Source: Oscillospiraceae bacterium
GTDB lineage: Bacteria > Bacillota > Clostridia > Oscillospirales > Oscillospiraceae
Direction of reading: 5' to 3'
Assembly: GCA_910575695.1 (NCBI GenBank)
Contig: CAJTGJ010000013.1
Span: 1 to 64,000, forward strand
DNA: 64,000 bases
This document shows, piece after piece, positions 34,401 through 41,194 of this stretch (positions are counted from its first letter, which is position 1; each line of letters starts with the position of its first letter). A model generated the notes under the pieces. It ran no database searches. It saw only the letters and a list, made by a program, of their open reading frames with translations, and had not been told where the DNA came from. The position numbers and the translations under genes are program-made.

Positions 34401-35696
34401 GTGGATACCATCACTACCGATTCCAGCGGCCGGGTCCATCTGAACCTGGACGCCGGGGATTACTACGCTGTCGAGACTGAGGCCGGAGAGGGCTTCAAGA
34501 TCGACACCACGCCCCACTACTTCACCATCAAGGACGGCAAGACCACAACCCTCACCGTGACCAACGAGGCATTCAGCGGCATCATCATTCACAAGGTCAA
34601 TTCCGTCACCAAGGACGGGATTTATGGAGTGAAATTCCTGGTTTACGACCAGAATAAGAACCCCATCGGCGAGTACACCACCGATGACCAGGGCTACATC
34701 TACATCGACGACCTCACCGTGAAGGGGAAGGGCAAGCTGTTCATCCGCGAGTTGGAGGCCGCCGAGGGCTACGAGCTGGACAAGCAGTACAAGACCGTCT
34801 ACGTCCAGCCGGGCAAGACCATTGAGATCGAATGGGAGAACGTGCCCATCACCGGGCAGTTCCAGATCCGCAAGTACGCCGCTGAGTACAACGAGGTCAC
34901 CGGCACCGCCGCTGGCGCTCCCCTGAAGGGCGCGGTCTATGAGATCAGCGAGGCCCGCAGCGGGAAAGTGGTGGATTATATCACCACCGACGCCCGGGGC
35001 GTGGCGGCATCTAAGCCCCTACCCCTGGGCCGCTACAAGATCACTGAGGTGACCGCTCCTCCCTACTGGAAGCTCAGCGGCACCGTGTTTGATGAGACGC
35101 TGGAATATTCCGGCCAGATCATTAAGCTGTCCGACTACGACAAGCCCTCCAACCTGGGCGTCACCATCACCAAGCGGGGCAACGCTCAGGCCCTGGCGGG
35201 CAGCCAGATGCGCTACGACATCACCGTGGCGAACACCAGTAATGTGGCGCTCTCCGAATTCTACTGGCATGACCGCATCCCCACCGGCGCCACCCGGGCC
35301 ACTGTTCTGACCACCGGCACCTATAGCGCCCGGCTCAACTACCGTGTGCTGTACAAGACCAACTACCGGAACGGCTATCAGGTGCTGGCGTCCAACCTGC
35401 TCACCAGCAGTAACTACTCCTTCAGCCTCAACGCCATCCCCACCCAGCCGGGCGAGTACGTTACCGACGTTTACTTCGACTTTGGCAAGGTCCCCGTGGG
35501 ATTCCAGTCCACCACCAATCCGACCCTGACGGTCCAGGTACTGGGCTCCATCGCCAACAACTATCAGATTGTCAACCGGGCCGACGTGGGCGGCAAGTAC
35601 CAGGGCACCTGGCAGACCGCCCAGGCCACCTGGCTCACCATTGTGCGCAAGCTGACGCCCACCTACACCCCCACCCTGCCCAAAACGGGCTACTGA
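28428..35696 (+). CDS. Giant surface protein: thioester domain plus about 20 Cna-B repeats, ends LPKTGY
   Basis: 2422 residues from TTG after AAGGAGG. Signal peptide to AFAA (about 30). A thioester-type head follows, with Cys87 (ALCAYQ) and Gln154 (VAQAMSW), the pair that forms an internal thioester in TQxA-domain adhesins. I count about 20 SpaA/Cna-B repeats from residue 290 to about 2220. Each starts with a hydrophobic-K-K/R-x-D-type strand and contains a late E-xx-AP-GY motif, consistent with Lys-Asn isopeptide bonds. A C-terminal domain resembling a DUF11/isopeptide fold follows. The protein ends LPKTGY with no membrane helix or basic tail. Likely the surface adhesin of the ICE mating apparatus. 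Confidence 0.93.
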   Translation: MKHKFFQRALAMLLALVCVMGILPLSAFAAGGSAPSSITQRSSAYMTIGGRSVRYKAASSTINNVGLPYVFNEQVDVPGYGTTRALCAYQHGTLGPAANGQKWNFKSEVNSASLKVLLTYIYSYTYGDFEAAGDAVGLEHWNQYWSNIWFLVAQAMSWYYEHGIIKDVTSDREGFIEQASEEFVAAMRLYHQTYGQSSWITNWDAIGTHSIIDSTDGGATGVSAYDYVSTGVNLVLDHPEYFHDYHLWIYEWDSTQPWKLTGQSGTPMQRLLIAVPEERTEEEDTVQLTVKKLEAGTNKPLPGVTFKVENSADPAAFSVTRQTGSDGTFTLTAEADHLTAGQYLITEEAAPEGYVAQTASQLVTVLPNGSANSVFTFFNEPTTTTTTPGTGSIRKVNADNPTEGIPGAVIRITSVKLDDGGSFVSEYTTKDGGYILKEDLDFSQLPTGSYIAEEITPPEGFILSSDVSKVKQPFVWDGEHDISLIFENSAKVRVQLKKVDESNAPLPGAVFVILRDGQVIGTEETQPDGTITVSNVSEGYYEFREVSAPSGFDCDRSPVGVHVEAKDLQGEQTIVVTKMNHHKRSLTITKRNTETGDPVPGTSFHIRGVNLGYENDVVTGADGKVTISDMPSGCYEIEETDVPAPYILDTNNRKTVWIDAEKDQDVVVDFVNSTRPGLRLLKIDAQTGEPLSQVQFRIREVNGGYNELHFTNAEGLIVLEGLNPGAYTVQETKPKNGWVADDTVHTVYLEENKTTTLELKNLRKPDLYVKKVDSITGSPIKGVKFQIWRGSDDTQSGEYNDLGTFYTDEQGQIHLVRVNTGWYKIQELEPAPGYTIKEPAIQEIYMEAGKDHTVTFENTPKNAIVVEKYDSVTHQALPGCTFQLRYLGGASGTGGTVIGQKVTGNNGIAMWTGLNPGSYIVEEVDPADGYNIINASETVFLADDGEQSVVTVRFNNSPNGSLLIRKVCATNPSVTLQNAEFKVTYADGTLIGDSNGIFRSDENGEVLIDDLKPGSSVVVTEVRAPAGFLIDTQSVTVQIKEGRTMSVVMKNQPKGKLIIQKRDSQTNEVLPGAEFRVTTAAGCEVGLDGVIGTSSLTQNGIFTTDSQGEIRISNLVPGAYVINEIKAPGGGYVIDTPSTNVVIGQGGDTQTVVIKNTKKGQLIVEKYDKITKQPLAGAQFKIMTANGELTPDNEGLTSSNGLYTTDQNGQIVLSKLLPNTYVVSEERAPDNYRKDPTPQTVVVNAGDTQTVRFYDDPLCTLTILKRDAVTKKPLKGAEFLVRDSSGHVIGPNNGLYTTGTDGTVTVTGLAPNSTVVVSEKRAPTGYILDETPKNIVVRSGVANSLIFDNEPGTTLIIRKFVEGTENEPLSGVAFKVVDGAGAAVGPGDGVYYTDKAGEIVLEGIEPGTTVKVREIKTVEGYVLDGTPQDIKIKGGEVQQLTFWNKKAGTLVIEKKDSVSGAFISGAQFQLTYANGGYVDNINGHLSSNGLYTTNDKGQIRIEGIVGTVVAKEVKAAPGYVIDQSTQVQTVTVNPLDTQTLTFLNEPLCSLTITKLDSVTGKPVPNTSFAVKDGNGNVLARCTTGQDGTATVTGLVPNSTVVVVETKVPSGYVLNTTPQTIIVKNGSNTLTGSSGTVTTPGTNPGGSTVVNPGSNTGTSNGNDLTFENEPKQTLTIHKYIEGTKNEPLAGVTFKLVDGSGTPVGSSDGTFITDSKGEIVVEGLEPGTTITAQEVKTVDGFVLDGTPKSVKIKAGQGAPSLTFWNARAGELIIRKLDKATGKPLAGVEFELTYAGGGYVDNADGHLSSNGLYTTDAHGEIHISGVTGTIVVKETRTIDGYTIDPATQTQTVKVNPQDTQTLTFYNAPKQTLTIQKYVDGTTDPIQGVTFLVTDSSGQVLGPNNGEYITDRNGRIVITDLTPGTTITAKETKTVGGYVLDTTPQSILIKSGVAQTLTFFNKAEGGLELIKVSASDKSQRIPNVTFEIREMDGGLVDTITTDSSGRVHLNLDAGDYYAVETEAGEGFKIDTTPHYFTIKDGKTTTLTVTNEAFSGIIIHKVNSVTKDGIYGVKFLVYDQNKNPIGEYTTDDQGYIYIDDLTVKGKGKLFIRELEAAEGYELDKQYKTVYVQPGKTIEIEWENVPITGQFQIRKYAAEYNEVTGTAAGAPLKGAVYEISEARSGKVVDYITTDARGVAASKPLPLGRYKITEVTAPPYWKLSGTVFDETLEYSGQIIKLSDYDKPSNLGVTITKRGNAQALAGSQMRYDITVANTSNVALSEFYWHDRIPTGATRATVLTTGTYSARLNYRVLYKTNYRNGYQVLASNLLTSSNYSFSLNAIPTQPGEYVTDVYFDFGKVPVGFQSTTNPTLTVQVLGSIANNYQIVNRADVGGKYQGTWQTAQATWLTIVRKLTPTYTPTLPKTGY

Positions 35697-35704
35697 TTCA
35701 AAAA

Positions 35705-35732
35705 GCGGGACGGCTCCTCGGGGCCGTCCCGC
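35705..35732. terminator. Hairpin after the giant protein gene
   Basis: GCGGGACGGC (35705-35714) and GCCGTCCCGC (35723-35732); no clear U-run. It separates the plus-strand T4SS block from the minus-strand island. Confidence 0.6.
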
Positions 35733-35742
35733 TGGTAGCAGG

Positions 35743-36273
35743 CTACAATTCGCACTCTAACTGACAGTCGAATGGCTCCGCGTCAACGTGCTGCTGACGA
35801 TACTCTTTTGCCTCAACGCATCCCAGTGCCTGATAAAACGCCTGACTTTCAACTGCGGAATGAGCGGAAATATACAGCTTTTTTGCTCCTTTCCCTTTGG
35901 CCCATTCCTTCGCCATCTGGAACAGAGTCCTGCCGATTCCGGCACCTCTCATGTCCTCAGACACATGGATGCTGGTCAGATCAAGATACTGACGCTCCTC
36001 GCCGAAAAAGTCAGCCTCGACCGACACAAAGCCTTTCAGCAAATCATCCGCAAATGCGGCACACACTACGCCGCCTGCTTGAATGGTATGTTTCAGGCAG
36101 GAAATCAGCGTTTGATAGTCTGCCTCCGACCAATCATCAATAAAGGGAGCGTCTTTGATGACCCATTCCCCGTGATCCCTGCGCCAACACTTTTTAACCA
36201 CCTGATGCCGGTTAAAATGCCGGAACAGCTCCCGGCAGAGTTCATCAGTGTACAATGCACGGTACTGTATCAT
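35743..36273 (-). CDS. GNAT N-acetyltransferase
   Basis: 176 residues. The acetyl-CoA site motif is VSEDMRGAGIGRTLFQ (about 107-122, RxxGxG/A type), preceded by LDLTSIHV, and the C-terminal SQAFYQALGC is typical of GNAT motif B. Substrate unknown. The fold is shared by aminoglycoside, streptothricin and toxin acetyltransferases, and cargo resistance is possible but not shown. Last gene of a three-gene minus-strand unit in the accessory island. Confidence 0.85.
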   Translation of the reverse strand: MIQYRALYTDELCRELFRHFNRHQVVKKCWRRDHGEWVIKDAPFIDDWSEADYQTLISCLKHTIQAGGVVCAAFADDLLKGFVSVEADFFGEERQYLDLTSIHVSEDMRGAGIGRTLFQMAKEWAKGKGAKKLYISAHSAVESQAFYQALGCVEAKEYRQQHVDAEPFDCQLECEL

Positions 36274-36284
36274 TCAAATCATCC

Positions 36285-36548
36285 TTAATAACTGCTGGTA
36301 TCTGTTCTGGATTCCATCTGGCATTTTACAAAACTGACCAGTTTCTCGTTGAACTCGCCGTTGCCGCTCAATGCCCCAAATACCCGACTCACCTGCTCCT
36401 GCGGCGCTTCGCCCTCTTTGGCAAGCAGATGGACGGACATGAGAAAGGTGGTAGTCCGTCCGCCCTCCCGGCGGGCCCACACGTTTCCGGTCAAACCGTT
36501 TTCATCATCGGCGCTTTGGCCGTATTCCACGATAATATCCACGATCAT
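36285..36548 (-). CDS. Small unknown protein
   Basis: 87 residues beginning MIVDIIVEYGQSADDENGLT, with a beta-rich N-terminal half and a helical C-terminus. It starts 12 bp after the stop of the zinc-ribbon gene and ends 11 bp before the acetyltransferase start, so the three form an operon. No family recognised. Confidence 0.6.
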   Translation of the reverse strand: MIVDIIVEYGQSADDENGLTGNVWARREGGRTTTFLMSVHLLAKEGEAPQEQVSRVFGALSGNGEFNEKLVSFVKCQMESRTDTSSY

Positions 36549-36560
36549 CCGGCTGTCGAT

Positions 36561-36815
36561 TTACAGCGCCGTGGCGGGCAAGCGGAAGGAAAACGTGTTG
36601 AGCATGGAGATCTCCGTCTCCACCAGGTTGGGGAACCGGGGCGCTTCCGCCCGCTCCTCCCGAACCAGCTCCGCCATGCGCTGGGCAAATTCTTTCTGTT
36701 CTTCTTCATTCGCGGGGCGGACTTCATATTTCCCACAGTCGGGGCACTGCTCCGTTTCCTCGCTACGGCTGAAAATGAAACCGCAGTTATCGCAAGCAAA
36801 TATCATTTTGATCAC
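36561..36815 (-). CDS. Zinc-ribbon protein
   Basis: 84 residues with a rubredoxin-like ribbon near the start (FACDNCGFIF ... CPDCGKYEV), then a Glu/Arg-rich helix (EEEQKEFAQRMAELVREERA). Probably binds zinc. First gene of the short minus-strand operon with the 87-residue protein and the acetyltransferase. Function unknown. Confidence 0.65.
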   Translation of the reverse strand: MIKMIFACDNCGFIFSRSEETEQCPDCGKYEVRPANEEEQKEFAQRMAELVREERAEAPRFPNLVETEISMLNTFSFRLPATAL

Positions 36816-36866
36816 CGCCCTACATTATAGCAGGGGCGGTCATCCTTTACAAGGAGGCGTTTTCCC

Positions 36867-37043
36867 ATAGAACCCACATACCCCGCCCTGGACCGCGCCG
36901 CGTTTCTCATTGAACACGCCTGTGTGCCCCGGGCCTACCCCATTTACTGCGCCGAGGCCGCCCAGCTGCTGGCCATGCTGGATGCGGCCCAGCGTCAGAG
37001 TTCCACCCAAACCGCGAATGAGGTGATGCAAGATGAACATTGA
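36867..37043 (+). CDS. Small protein with apparent ATA start, coupled to HD-GYP gene
   Basis: An open frame of about 58 codons begins at ATA 36867, 9 bp after a perfect AAGGAGG, and runs EPTYPALDRAAFLIEHACVP and onward. No ATG, GTG or TTG lies in frame near the RBS. It overlaps the HD-GYP start by 11 bp. The strong RBS, sensible codon use and coupling suggest a real gene with a near-cognate start, although a sequence difference at the start codon cannot be excluded. Confidence 0.45.
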   Translation: MEPTYPALDRAAFLIEHACVPRAYPIYCAEAAQLLAMLDAAQRQSSTQTANEVMQDEH

Positions 37044-37641
37044 AACAACCCTGGCCGTTTTGCACCGGGAGGGCGTTTTGCAGGATCACACTCCTCACAG
37101 CGCCCAGTTCCGGGACCTGACCGCCTGCCTGCTGGGCGCGTTTTCCGCCGCCGGCGCTATCCCCACGCTGTCCGCCGCCGACGCCCGATTCTACGCCGCC
37201 CTGTCCCCGCTCCATGACATCGGGAAGCGGGCTATCCCCCCGGAGCTTCTGAACAAACCTGGTCCACTGACCTGGGAGGAGTTTGAGGTGATGAAATCCC
37301 ACACCACCCAGGGCTGTGAGCTCCTGGAGCGGATTCCGGCCCTCAAACACAGCGAAGCCTTCCCTCTGATCTGCGACGTATGCCGCCACCACCATGAGCG
37401 GTGGGACGGCAGCGGCTACCCCGACCAGCTGGCCGGGCGGGACATTGCCCCCTGGGTGCAGGTGGTGGGGCTGGCGGACGCCTTTGACGCGCTGATCCAT
37501 CCCCGGGCCTACAAACCCGCTTACTCGCTGGGGCAGGCTGTCCGCATGATTGAGGGCGGCGCGTGCGGGACTTTTGACCCGGTCATGTTGGTGTGCTTTC
37601 AGCAGAACATCAGCCATATTTGCCATGCCGTCTATGCCTGA
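37033..37641 (+). CDS. Single-domain HD-GYP phosphodiesterase
   Basis: 202 residues consisting of an HD-GYP domain alone: early His (PHSAQFRDLT), HDIGK (about 60-64), HTTQGCELL, CRHHHERWDGSGYP (about 117-130) and LADAFDAL. The HHExxDGSGYP signature is complete, so metal-dependent hydrolysis of c-di-GMP (or a related cyclic dinucleotide) is expected. No receiver or sensor domain is attached. Unusual in an ICE between the adhesin block and a wall peptidase; it could lower c-di-GMP in the host or in the recipient cell. Confidence 0.88.
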   Translation: MNIETTLAVLHREGVLQDHTPHSAQFRDLTACLLGAFSAAGAIPTLSAADARFYAALSPLHDIGKRAIPPELLNKPGPLTWEEFEVMKSHTTQGCELLERIPALKHSEAFPLICDVCRHHHERWDGSGYPDQLAGRDIAPWVQVVGLADAFDALIHPRAYKPAYSLGQAVRMIEGGACGTFDPVMLVCFQQNISHICHAVYA

Positions 37642-38986
37642 GCGGGAGAAAAGCGGTCTGGAACAGGCCGCCAGCGCCGCCCATACCGTACACGGCGCTG
37701 TTAAAACCGGCAAGGCCATTGCCTCCGCTGCCAAAGGCGCGGCGGTGGGCGGGCCCTATGGAGCGGCGGCAGGTCTGGCATTGGCAGCGGGAAAACACGG
37801 AAAAAAGCTTCTGGTGGCCGCGGTTGTCATCCTTCTTCTGCCCGTGCTGTTTGTCCTCATGCTCCCAGGACTGATTTTCGGCGGGCTCACCAGCAGCGGC
37901 GCGCCCGGCCAGCCTGTCCTCAACGATGGCGACGCCATCACCGCACAGATGGACAGCATCGCCGCCGCCATTGATGAGATTCTGGCCGAGGGTGTGGAGG
38001 ACGCCAAAGCCCGGGCCGCCCAGGACTTTGCAACAACGGGCGGGGACAACTACGAGGTCGTCCAGCCCTTCACCGTGTCCAGCAACACCAATTCCTTCAT
38101 CGGCCAATACTGCGCCGCGAAGGAGGAGAGCTGGTCCGATATATCCCTGGATGATATGAAACGTATTTTGCGGACCGGAAAAAGCAGCCTCTATTCCTTC
38201 ACTCGAGCCAGCGAAACCCGGACGGTGGAAGCGGACGACCCAGACACCCCGGACGTGGTGGAGACCAAACAGGAGACCTGGTACGTCTACACCCTGGTCT
38301 ACAATGGCGAAGCCTATTTTGCCGACCAGGTGTTCCGCCTGACGGACGATCAGAAAGCGCTGGCCGGGGACTACGCCCAGAACCTCAGCCTGTTCCTGAG
38401 CGACGGCTCAATTCAGCACACCGAGTACACCGGCGGCACCATCGCCTCCCTGGGGGACGTGCGCTTTACGGACGGCGTGACCGAGGTGGTCTACTTCAAC
38501 CAGCTGGATCAACGGTATGCCAACCAGCCCTTCGGCACGGACAACATCGGGGGCTACGGCTGCGGCCCCACCTCCATGGCCATTGTGGTGTCCTCCCTGA
38601 CCGATGAGATCGTGGACCCCATCGCCATGGCCAAGTGGGCCTATGAAAACGGCGGCTGGTGCAAAGGGCAGGGCTCCTACCATTCGCTGATCCCCAATGC
38701 GGCCAAGGCGTGGGGCCTGAACGTGGAGGGTTGTAAGGCCAGCGAGCCCCAGCGCATCCTGGACGCGCTGAGCCAGGGAAAGCTGGTAGTGGCAATTATG
38801 GGCAAGGGGCATTTTACCACCACCGGCCACTTTATTGTCCTCCGAGGTGTGCAGGACGGGAAGATCCTGGTGGCCGACCCGGCCAGCACCTCCCGGAGCC
38901 AAAAGACGTGGGATCTGTCCATTATCCTCAACGAAGCCGGGAAACGGGCCGGGGCGGGAGGCCCGTTTTGGATCGTTGGGGCCTAA
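37634..38986 (+). CDS. Membrane-anchored C39-like cysteine peptidase
   Basis: About 450 residues. The ATG at 37634 overlaps the HD-GYP stop by 8 bp; ATG 37625 is an alternative. Ala/Gly-rich cytoplasmic start, one transmembrane helix (LLVAAVVILLLPVLFVLMLP, about 55-75), an extracellular middle domain, and a papain-like/C39 domain at the C-terminus (about 285-450). That domain has YGCGPTSMAIV (nucleophile Cys), TTGHFIVLRGV (His) and LVADPAS (Asp). Comparable bifunctional wall hydrolases (e.g. the Tn916 Orf14 type) cut peptidoglycan for the T4SS. Strong family call for the catalytic part. Confidence 0.85.
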   Translation: MPEREKSGLEQAASAAHTVHGAVKTGKAIASAAKGAAVGGPYGAAAGLALAAGKHGKKLLVAAVVILLLPVLFVLMLPGLIFGGLTSSGAPGQPVLNDGDAITAQMDSIAAAIDEILAEGVEDAKARAAQDFATTGGDNYEVVQPFTVSSNTNSFIGQYCAAKEESWSDISLDDMKRILRTGKSSLYSFTRASETRTVEADDPDTPDVVETKQETWYVYTLVYNGEAYFADQVFRLTDDQKALAGDYAQNLSLFLSDGSIQHTEYTGGTIASLGDVRFTDGVTEVVYFNQLDQRYANQPFGTDNIGGYGCGPTSMAIVVSSLTDEIVDPIAMAKWAYENGGWCKGQGSYHSLIPNAAKAWGLNVEGCKASEPQRILDALSQGKLVVAIMGKGHFTTTGHFIVLRGVQDGKILVADPASTSRSQKTWDLSIILNEAGKRAGAGGPFWIVGA

Positions 38987-39041
38987 CACCCGTTCACCTT
39001 GGAAAATAAATAGGCATTCCCTTGGCATAGTAACTGTAACA

Positions 39042-39076
39042 AGCGGCACCCCTCAGCTTTCTGTGGGGGTGCCGCT
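39042..39076. terminator. Convergent terminator hairpin
   Basis: AGCGGCACCCC (39042-39052) and GGGGTGCCGCT (39066-39076). It lies between the plus-strand peptidase and the minus-strand hydrolase and serves both directions. Confidence 0.6.
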
Positions 39077-39082
39077 CACCGC

Positions 39083-40036
39083 CTATTGATTCTTCATGAC
39101 ATCCTGCCAGTTGGAATTGTGTAATATCTCAGCGTCCCCGCCAAGAAAAACCGTCCCGGCTTCCACATCTCCCTTCAGCTGATACAACATCCAAGCTGTC
39201 AGGTACCCATCGCTTCTTGCCAGCATATCTCCGTGCTCCGCACCTGCCGCCCTGCCACGAACCTTGAACACAGTGTCATTGATCGAGTCGTAATTTTCAA
39301 TCAGAGAGGATAGTGGCGCGACGCCTGCGTATTCCTCATTTGGATCTGCCACGCCGGCGTCGTCAGATGTGCCGGTCCCCGCCGCCATAAAATATGGGAT
39401 GCCTACCTTTGATATATCATAGAACCAGCCCAAATTTCGGGCCAGGAGAGGGTAGGCCGCGCTGCCTGTGAACATGGCCTTGTACACTGCGCCATTTTCA
39501 TACTCCGTCACCGCCGCCAGAGCTCCCGCGCCGCCCTGGGAAAAGCCGACGATACCGATATTGTCCTCGTCCAGCTTGCCGCAAAGCACATTACCGCTGG
39601 ATAAGCTCAATAGAAAATCCAGCATGATCGATGTTGTCTCACCTGTCCCAGCCTGGGGGTCCTCATTGCCCACAACCACAAAGCCCCAGGACGCCAGGCG
39701 CTTGAACCAGCCCTCATAGTTTGACGCTGGTGTTCCGCTGGCATTGACCGCCATAATGACCGGGCATTTTTCCTCCGATGCCTCCAGCCCGGCGGGATAC
39801 CAGACCCGTATCCTTTGAATGGACCTGTTGTCCGAGGCAAATTCTGTGTAGGATACCACACAGGGGCCCAGTTGAGAATACTTTTGCTCCAAAGGAAAGG
39901 CAGAAGAAAACGCCGTATAATAATCGTCCTTGATAGATGCCTTCCGGGCCTCGATCCAAATCTTGACCAGCAGCAGGACGATCAATACCATGACGACCAG
40001 CAGGCAAATGCCCAAAACCTTCCATATCTTTTTCAT
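39083..40036 (-). CDS. Membrane-anchored alpha/beta hydrolase
   Basis: 317 residues from ATG with GGGG upstream. One N-terminal membrane helix (VLGICLLVVMVLIVLLLVKI). The alpha/beta hydrolase domain has the nucleophile elbow GFSQGGAG (Ser about residue 160) and a late EHGDM histidine (about 275). It resembles dienelactone/PAF-acetylhydrolase-type lipases. It follows a second hydrolase on the same strand by 13 bp. Substrate unknown. Confidence 0.82.
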   Translation of the reverse strand: MKKIWKVLGICLLVVMVLIVLLLVKIWIEARKASIKDDYYTAFSSAFPLEQKYSQLGPCVVSYTEFASDNRSIQRIRVWYPAGLEASEEKCPVIMAVNASGTPASNYEGWFKRLASWGFVVVGNEDPQAGTGETTSIMLDFLLSLSSGNVLCGKLDEDNIGIVGFSQGGAGALAAVTEYENGAVYKAMFTGSAAYPLLARNLGWFYDISKVGIPYFMAAGTGTSDDAGVADPNEEYAGVAPLSSLIENYDSINDTVFKVRGRAAGAEHGDMLARSDGYLTAWMLYQLKGDVEAGTVFLGGDAEILHNSNWQDVMKNQ

Positions 40037-40049
40037 CCCTGATACCCCT

Positions 40050-41090
40050 TTACTTCTGCTCCTCCCGGATAAAACGGAGCATCGCCTCAAAGCAGTCCTG
40101 GGACTCCCTGCTTTCGGTGTTGGAGAGGAATCCGTGCTTCGTCAAGCCGTATGTAGCCTCATCAGTGTAAAAATATTCGTGCTCCACTCCGTGCCCGGCC
40201 AGCCGGTCCGCAAAGTGCTGCATGATCTCGGGGAAGCCGTCATCCGTTCCCGCTGTCAGGAAGCTCCTCGGATAGTTCGGGGTGATGTACCGCGTGGCGC
40301 TGAAACGGTCCGCCTCTGCTTTGTCCCAAAGGAAAACGCTGTCCTGCAAGTATGCGCCGGCCAATATTTTAATAGGCAGTCCCTCCAAAAGCTCCACCTC
40401 AAGGGGGGCGTCATCTATCACCGCAGCCCGTATGTCCGACACCTGCAACCGGGGCTCCTTGGTGAACGCAAACAGGGCTCTATATTCCCCATTGGACAAA
40501 ACTGCCGCGTATTGGGCGGCCAGCTCCGCGCCTGCGGACTGGCCGAACAGGACCACGTCTTCCATATCCAGCCCCAGCTCAGCCCCATGCTCTACGAGAT
40601 AATTGACCGCCTCGCTGATCTGGATCAGCGGGTCCGGGAAATGGTAGTCCGGCATGAGCACATAGTTCACATTGACGAAATTGAACCCCGCCTGGATCAT
40701 TTTGTCGAACAAGGCGGTGGAGTCGTCCCGCTCAGCCATAGGGTCCCCCAGGACCTTATCCCCGGCGAAGAATCCACCGCCGTGGAAGTATATCACGGTC
40801 GTTCGTTTGACCGACGTATCGCTGCTGGGATAGGAAATGTCCAGATAGCTGTTGGGGTAGGTCTCTCCGTATTTGATGTCGTTCACGTAGAGTATGCCGT
40901 TGCTTCTAACGGCTTGGCCGGGTTCGCGCCTCGGCGAGGACGGATTGATGTCGGATTTGTCCTGGTATATCAGGCTCTGGAGCGCATCGGTCACGATAGA
41001 GGGCCGGAGCAGGACTGCGCCAAACAGGATCGCGGCTAGCAAAACGATTCCGGCCAGGATGATGCCAATAGCTTTCATAATTATTTTCAT
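40050..41090 (-). CDS. HSL-type alpha/beta hydrolase (esterase), membrane anchored
   Basis: 346 residues from ATG after AAGGAGG. N-terminal membrane helix (IGIILAGIVLLAAILFGAVL), oxyanion-hole motif YFHGGGF (about 105) and nucleophile elbow GQSAGAE (about 182), both typical of the hormone-sensitive lipase family. Aspartate (TDDG) and His (KHGF) follow in order. First gene of the hydrolase pair and divergent from a TetR gene with an operator between them. Confidence 0.87.
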   Translation of the reverse strand: MKIIMKAIGIILAGIVLLAAILFGAVLLRPSIVTDALQSLIYQDKSDINPSSPRREPGQAVRSNGILYVNDIKYGETYPNSYLDISYPSSDTSVKRTTVIYFHGGGFFAGDKVLGDPMAERDDSTALFDKMIQAGFNFVNVNYVLMPDYHFPDPLIQISEAVNYLVEHGAELGLDMEDVVLFGQSAGAELAAQYAAVLSNGEYRALFAFTKEPRLQVSDIRAAVIDDAPLEVELLEGLPIKILAGAYLQDSVFLWDKAEADRFSATRYITPNYPRSFLTAGTDDGFPEIMQHFADRLAGHGVEHEYFYTDEATYGLTKHGFLSNTESRESQDCFEAMLRFIREEQK

Positions 41091-41100
41091 AGGCTCCTCC

Positions 41101-41129
41101 TTGACAAATGGATGGTGCAAGAGTAGCAT
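41101..41129 (+). promoter_or_regulatory. Candidate promoter of the TetR gene
   Basis: TTGACA (41101-41106), 17 bp, TAGCAT (41124-41129), reading toward the regulator. The operator lies downstream of the expected start. Confidence 0.5.
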
Positions 41130-41162
41130 AGGCTTCGGGATGAATCAAGCGTTTCAGCAAAA

Positions 41163-41191
41163 ATGATACATCGGGAAGGGGTTTGTATCAT
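41163..41191. promoter_or_regulatory. Operator between TetR gene and hydrolase pair
   Basis: ATGATACA (41163-41170) and TGTATCAT (41184-41191), perfect 8-bp arms, centres 21 bp apart. Located in the divergent intergenic region, just upstream of the chosen TetR start; fits autoregulation and control of the esterases. Confidence 0.7.
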
Positions 41192-41194
41192 CAG

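Noticed and set aside
28356-34592. 2078-codon open frame antisense to the giant adhesin
   Set aside because: It is the mirror of a Thr/Gly-rich GC-biased gene; its translation is Gly/Val/His/Asp-rich without domains or an RBS, while the plus frame has a signal peptide and repeated Cna-B motifs.
35743-36273. Specific antibiotic-resistance acetyltransferase
   Set aside because: The GNAT fold is clear, but nothing in the sequence ties it to an antibiotic; left as substrate unknown.
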